From the NCBI RefSeq assembly GCF_021190955.1, contig NZ_JAIOAO010000002.1, positions 620,001-684,000 of the forward strand: a stretch of 64,000 nucleotides of DNA. The letters are read 5' to 3'. Positions 62,448 through 64,000 of the stretch are shown here, piece by piece (within the stretch, counting starts at the first letter, position 1; every line of letters starts with the position of its first letter). Under the pieces are notes generated by a model that was not told the DNA's origin, ran no database searches, and was given only the letters and a program-made list of their open reading frames with translations. The position numbers were made by a program, and so were the translations under genes. This DNA is from Parachryseolinea silvisoli (lineage in GTDB: Bacteria; Bacteroidota; Bacteroidia; Cytophagales; Cyclobacteriaceae).

Positions 62448-64000
62448 CTATACCAGCATTTGCATTATGTCATCCTTCGAAAGCTGCTTCATGAAGCTTT
62501 CTTCCGTGGTAATAAGCTCAGTCGTAAGCTTCAACTTCCGCTGCTGAAGCATCAGGATTTTTTCCTCTACTGTATTGCGTGTGATGAACTTATAGGTGAA
62601 AACCTTCTTTTTCTGCCCGATGCGGTGGGCGCGGTCTACGGCTTGAGCCTCTACCGCGGGGTTCCACCAGGGATCGAGAATAAATACATAATCAGCCTCC
62701 GTCAGGTTCAGGCCTAGACCACCTGCTTTAATAGAGATGAGAAATACCTTCAGGTTAGTGTCTTTGTTGAAACGCTCCACCTGTTCCTTCCGGTCGGTAC
62801 TAGAGCCATCCAGATAGGCAAAGTCTATTTTTCGGCTTTTGAGATAGCTTCTGACTAATTCGAGGTGTTTCACAAACTGGCTAAACACAAGAATTTTGTG
62901 ACCATCGCCCATAGCATTTTCCAGCATGTGCGTAATATCTTCGTGTTTGCCGGAATCGCCCGCATAGCCCTGATCGACCATTTTCGGGTGGTTGGCAAGC
63001 TGCCGTAGTTTGGTTAGACCCTCCAGGATCATAAAACGGCTGTTTCCGAGACCTTCCGTTTCGATCAATTTAAAGATCTTTTCGCGGTACACTGACTTGA
63101 CCTCTTCGTAGCGCTTTTCCTGCTCGGGTGTCATCGTTGAATACTGCACGTTTTCCACCTTTTCGGGAAGTTCCGTCGCCACTTGCGATTTGTGGCGGCG
63201 TAAAATGAATGGCTTGATGATAGCGTGCAGCTTTTTGGAGCGGGTTTCGTCATTCCGCTTCTCAATCGGATTTTGGTATTCGTTGCGGAAATACGTCTGA
63301 GCGCCTAAAATACCTGGATTGATAAACGACATCTGCGACCAGAGATCCAGCGTCGTGTTTTCAATAGGCGTACCTGTTAAAACCAGTTTATGACGGGATT
63401 TGAGCTCACGAACCGCTTTGGAGATGTTGGAAGTCGGGTTTTTAATAACCTGTGACTCGTCGAGTATTGTATAATTAAAATAGAATTGCTGAAGAAGATC
63501 GACGTCCAAACGGGTAATGCCGTATGAAGTTAACACCAGGTCGTAGCTCTCAAACCGCCGGATGTCTTTATTGCGCAGTGTGCCTGTATAGTTCAAGATA
63601 CGCAGGTCGGGTGTGAATTTGTTGGCCTCCATTTCCCAGTTGTAGATCAGCGACGTAGGCATAATCAGCAACGAAGTGCCAGAACCCGCTTCTTTCTCCG
63701 CGAGTAGCATTGTAAGCGTCTGCACGGTTTTACCCAAACCCATGTCATCGGCCAAACAGCCGCCCAGATTGTATTCTTGTAGAAAACGCAGCCAATTGTA
63801 GCCGGCCCGCTGATAGGGACGAAGCTCACCTTTAAAGCCCGCGGGCAGCGGATAATTCTTAATGCCACTAAAATGGCTCATAGAGCGCAGTTTTTCGCTC
63901 AAATGAACTTTTGCCAGGTTGCCTTCTTCCAGCTCCTTTATCAGATTCAAGTGATGTTTGCGCAGCACGGGCTTTTCATGATCGCCCTCCGTTTCGCTCA
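62448..64000 (-). CDS. SNF2-family DEAD/DEAH helicase (N-terminal part outside window)
   Basis: The frame is open to the window edge, so the N-terminus lies beyond 64000; 516 residues are visible. SNF2 motifs: DDMGLGKTVQTL (I), TILDESQVIKN (II, DESQ), LTGTPIENTTLDLW (III), then IKAGGLGLNLTEADYVFILD (V) and QAVDRAHRIGQKKKVF (VI). In bacteria such proteins are ATP-dependent DNA translocases, sometimes with an N-terminal SWIM or zinc-finger domain. Role in transcription or repair unknown. Convergent with the LpxL-like gene. Confidence 0.95.
   Translation of the reverse strand, partial: SETEGDHEKPVLRKHHLNLIKELEEGNLAKVHLSEKLRSMSHFSGIKNYPLPAGFKGELRPYQRAGYNWLRFLQEYNLGGCLADDMGLGKTVQTLTMLLAEKEAGSGTSLLIMPTSLIYNWEMEANKFTPDLRILNYTGTLRNKDIRRFESYDLVLTSYGITRLDVDLLQQFYFNYTILDESQVIKNPTSNISKAVRELKSRHKLVLTGTPIENTTLDLWSQMSFINPGILGAQTYFRNEYQNPIEKRNDETRSKKLHAIIKPFILRRHKSQVATELPEKVENVQYSTMTPEQEKRYEEVKSVYREKIFKLIETEGLGNSRFMILEGLTKLRQLANHPKMVDQGYAGDSGKHEDITHMLENAMGDGHKILVFSQFVKHLELVRSYLKSRKIDFAYLDGSSTDRKEQVERFNKDTNLKVFLISIKAGGLGLNLTEADYVFILDPWWNPAVEAQAVDRAHRIGQKKKVFTYKFITRNTVEEKILMLQQRKLKLTTELITTEESFMKQLSKDDIMQMLV

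Overview
The window looks like a Bacteroidota chromosome, most likely order Cytophagales (Chryseolinea/Ohtaekwangia-like). The reasons are TAnnTTTG-type promoters, ECF sigma/FecR pairs, an exosortase-N (XrtN) locus, DUF4175 and SbsA-type Ig proteins, a PorE-like OmpA protein and a one-cysteine DksA-like protein. The window holds about 56 protein genes, three tRNAs, one frameshifted gene and several clear terminators. I see no insertion sequence, prophage or CRISPR array.

Layout. 1-6 kb: end of an amine oxidase, an ECF sigma / small lipoprotein / FecR / hypothetical unit, a YdeI-like protein with a quinone oxidoreductase, and an AraC regulator. 6-13 kb: a soluble AAA+/M41 protease and a three-gene exosortase-N operon (VIT-domain target, exosortase, membrane protein) linked by overlapping start and stop codons. 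13-18.6 kb: lineage-specific hypotheticals, a phytanoyl-CoA dioxygenase, a frameshifted four-helix-bundle (23S IVS) gene, a tRNA-Gly/tRNA-Leu unit and a fatty-acid desaturase divergent from an ECF sigma gene. 18.6-25 kb: recG, nitronate monooxygenase, two thioredoxin-fold proteins and comF.

25-35 kb appears to be origin-proximal. A DUF4175 protein, an HATPase protein and ybeY precede a 245-bp gap holding five parS-like palindromes. Then come mnmG, a methyltransferase and an Ig-like lipoprotein in an overlapping operon. An AT-rich gap at about 34.88-35.15 kb contains a perfect DnaA box and several near matches, and GC skew on hand-counted lines changes sign around it. I propose this gap as oriC and the upstream cluster as the centromere; scpB, whose condensin complex is loaded at parS in other bacteria, lies 18 kb further on.

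35-49.6 kb: a TPR protein, a MOSC protein, then a fatty-acid beta-oxidation block (MarR regulator, FadN-like, thiolase and acyl-CoA dehydrogenase), a PorE-like protein and two Fe-S proteins that could pass electrons from acyl-CoA oxidation to quinone, followed by tRNA-Phe. 49.6-64 kb: a histidine kinase, a pseudouridine synthase with a long basic repeat tail, scpB, a Lys/Ala-rich DksA-like protein, isoaspartyl peptidase, a type III polyketide synthase with a methyltransferase, a second desaturase, an EamA transporter, a glycosyltransferase, an SDR enzyme, an LpxL-like acyltransferase, and the C-terminal part of a SNF2 helicase running off the window.
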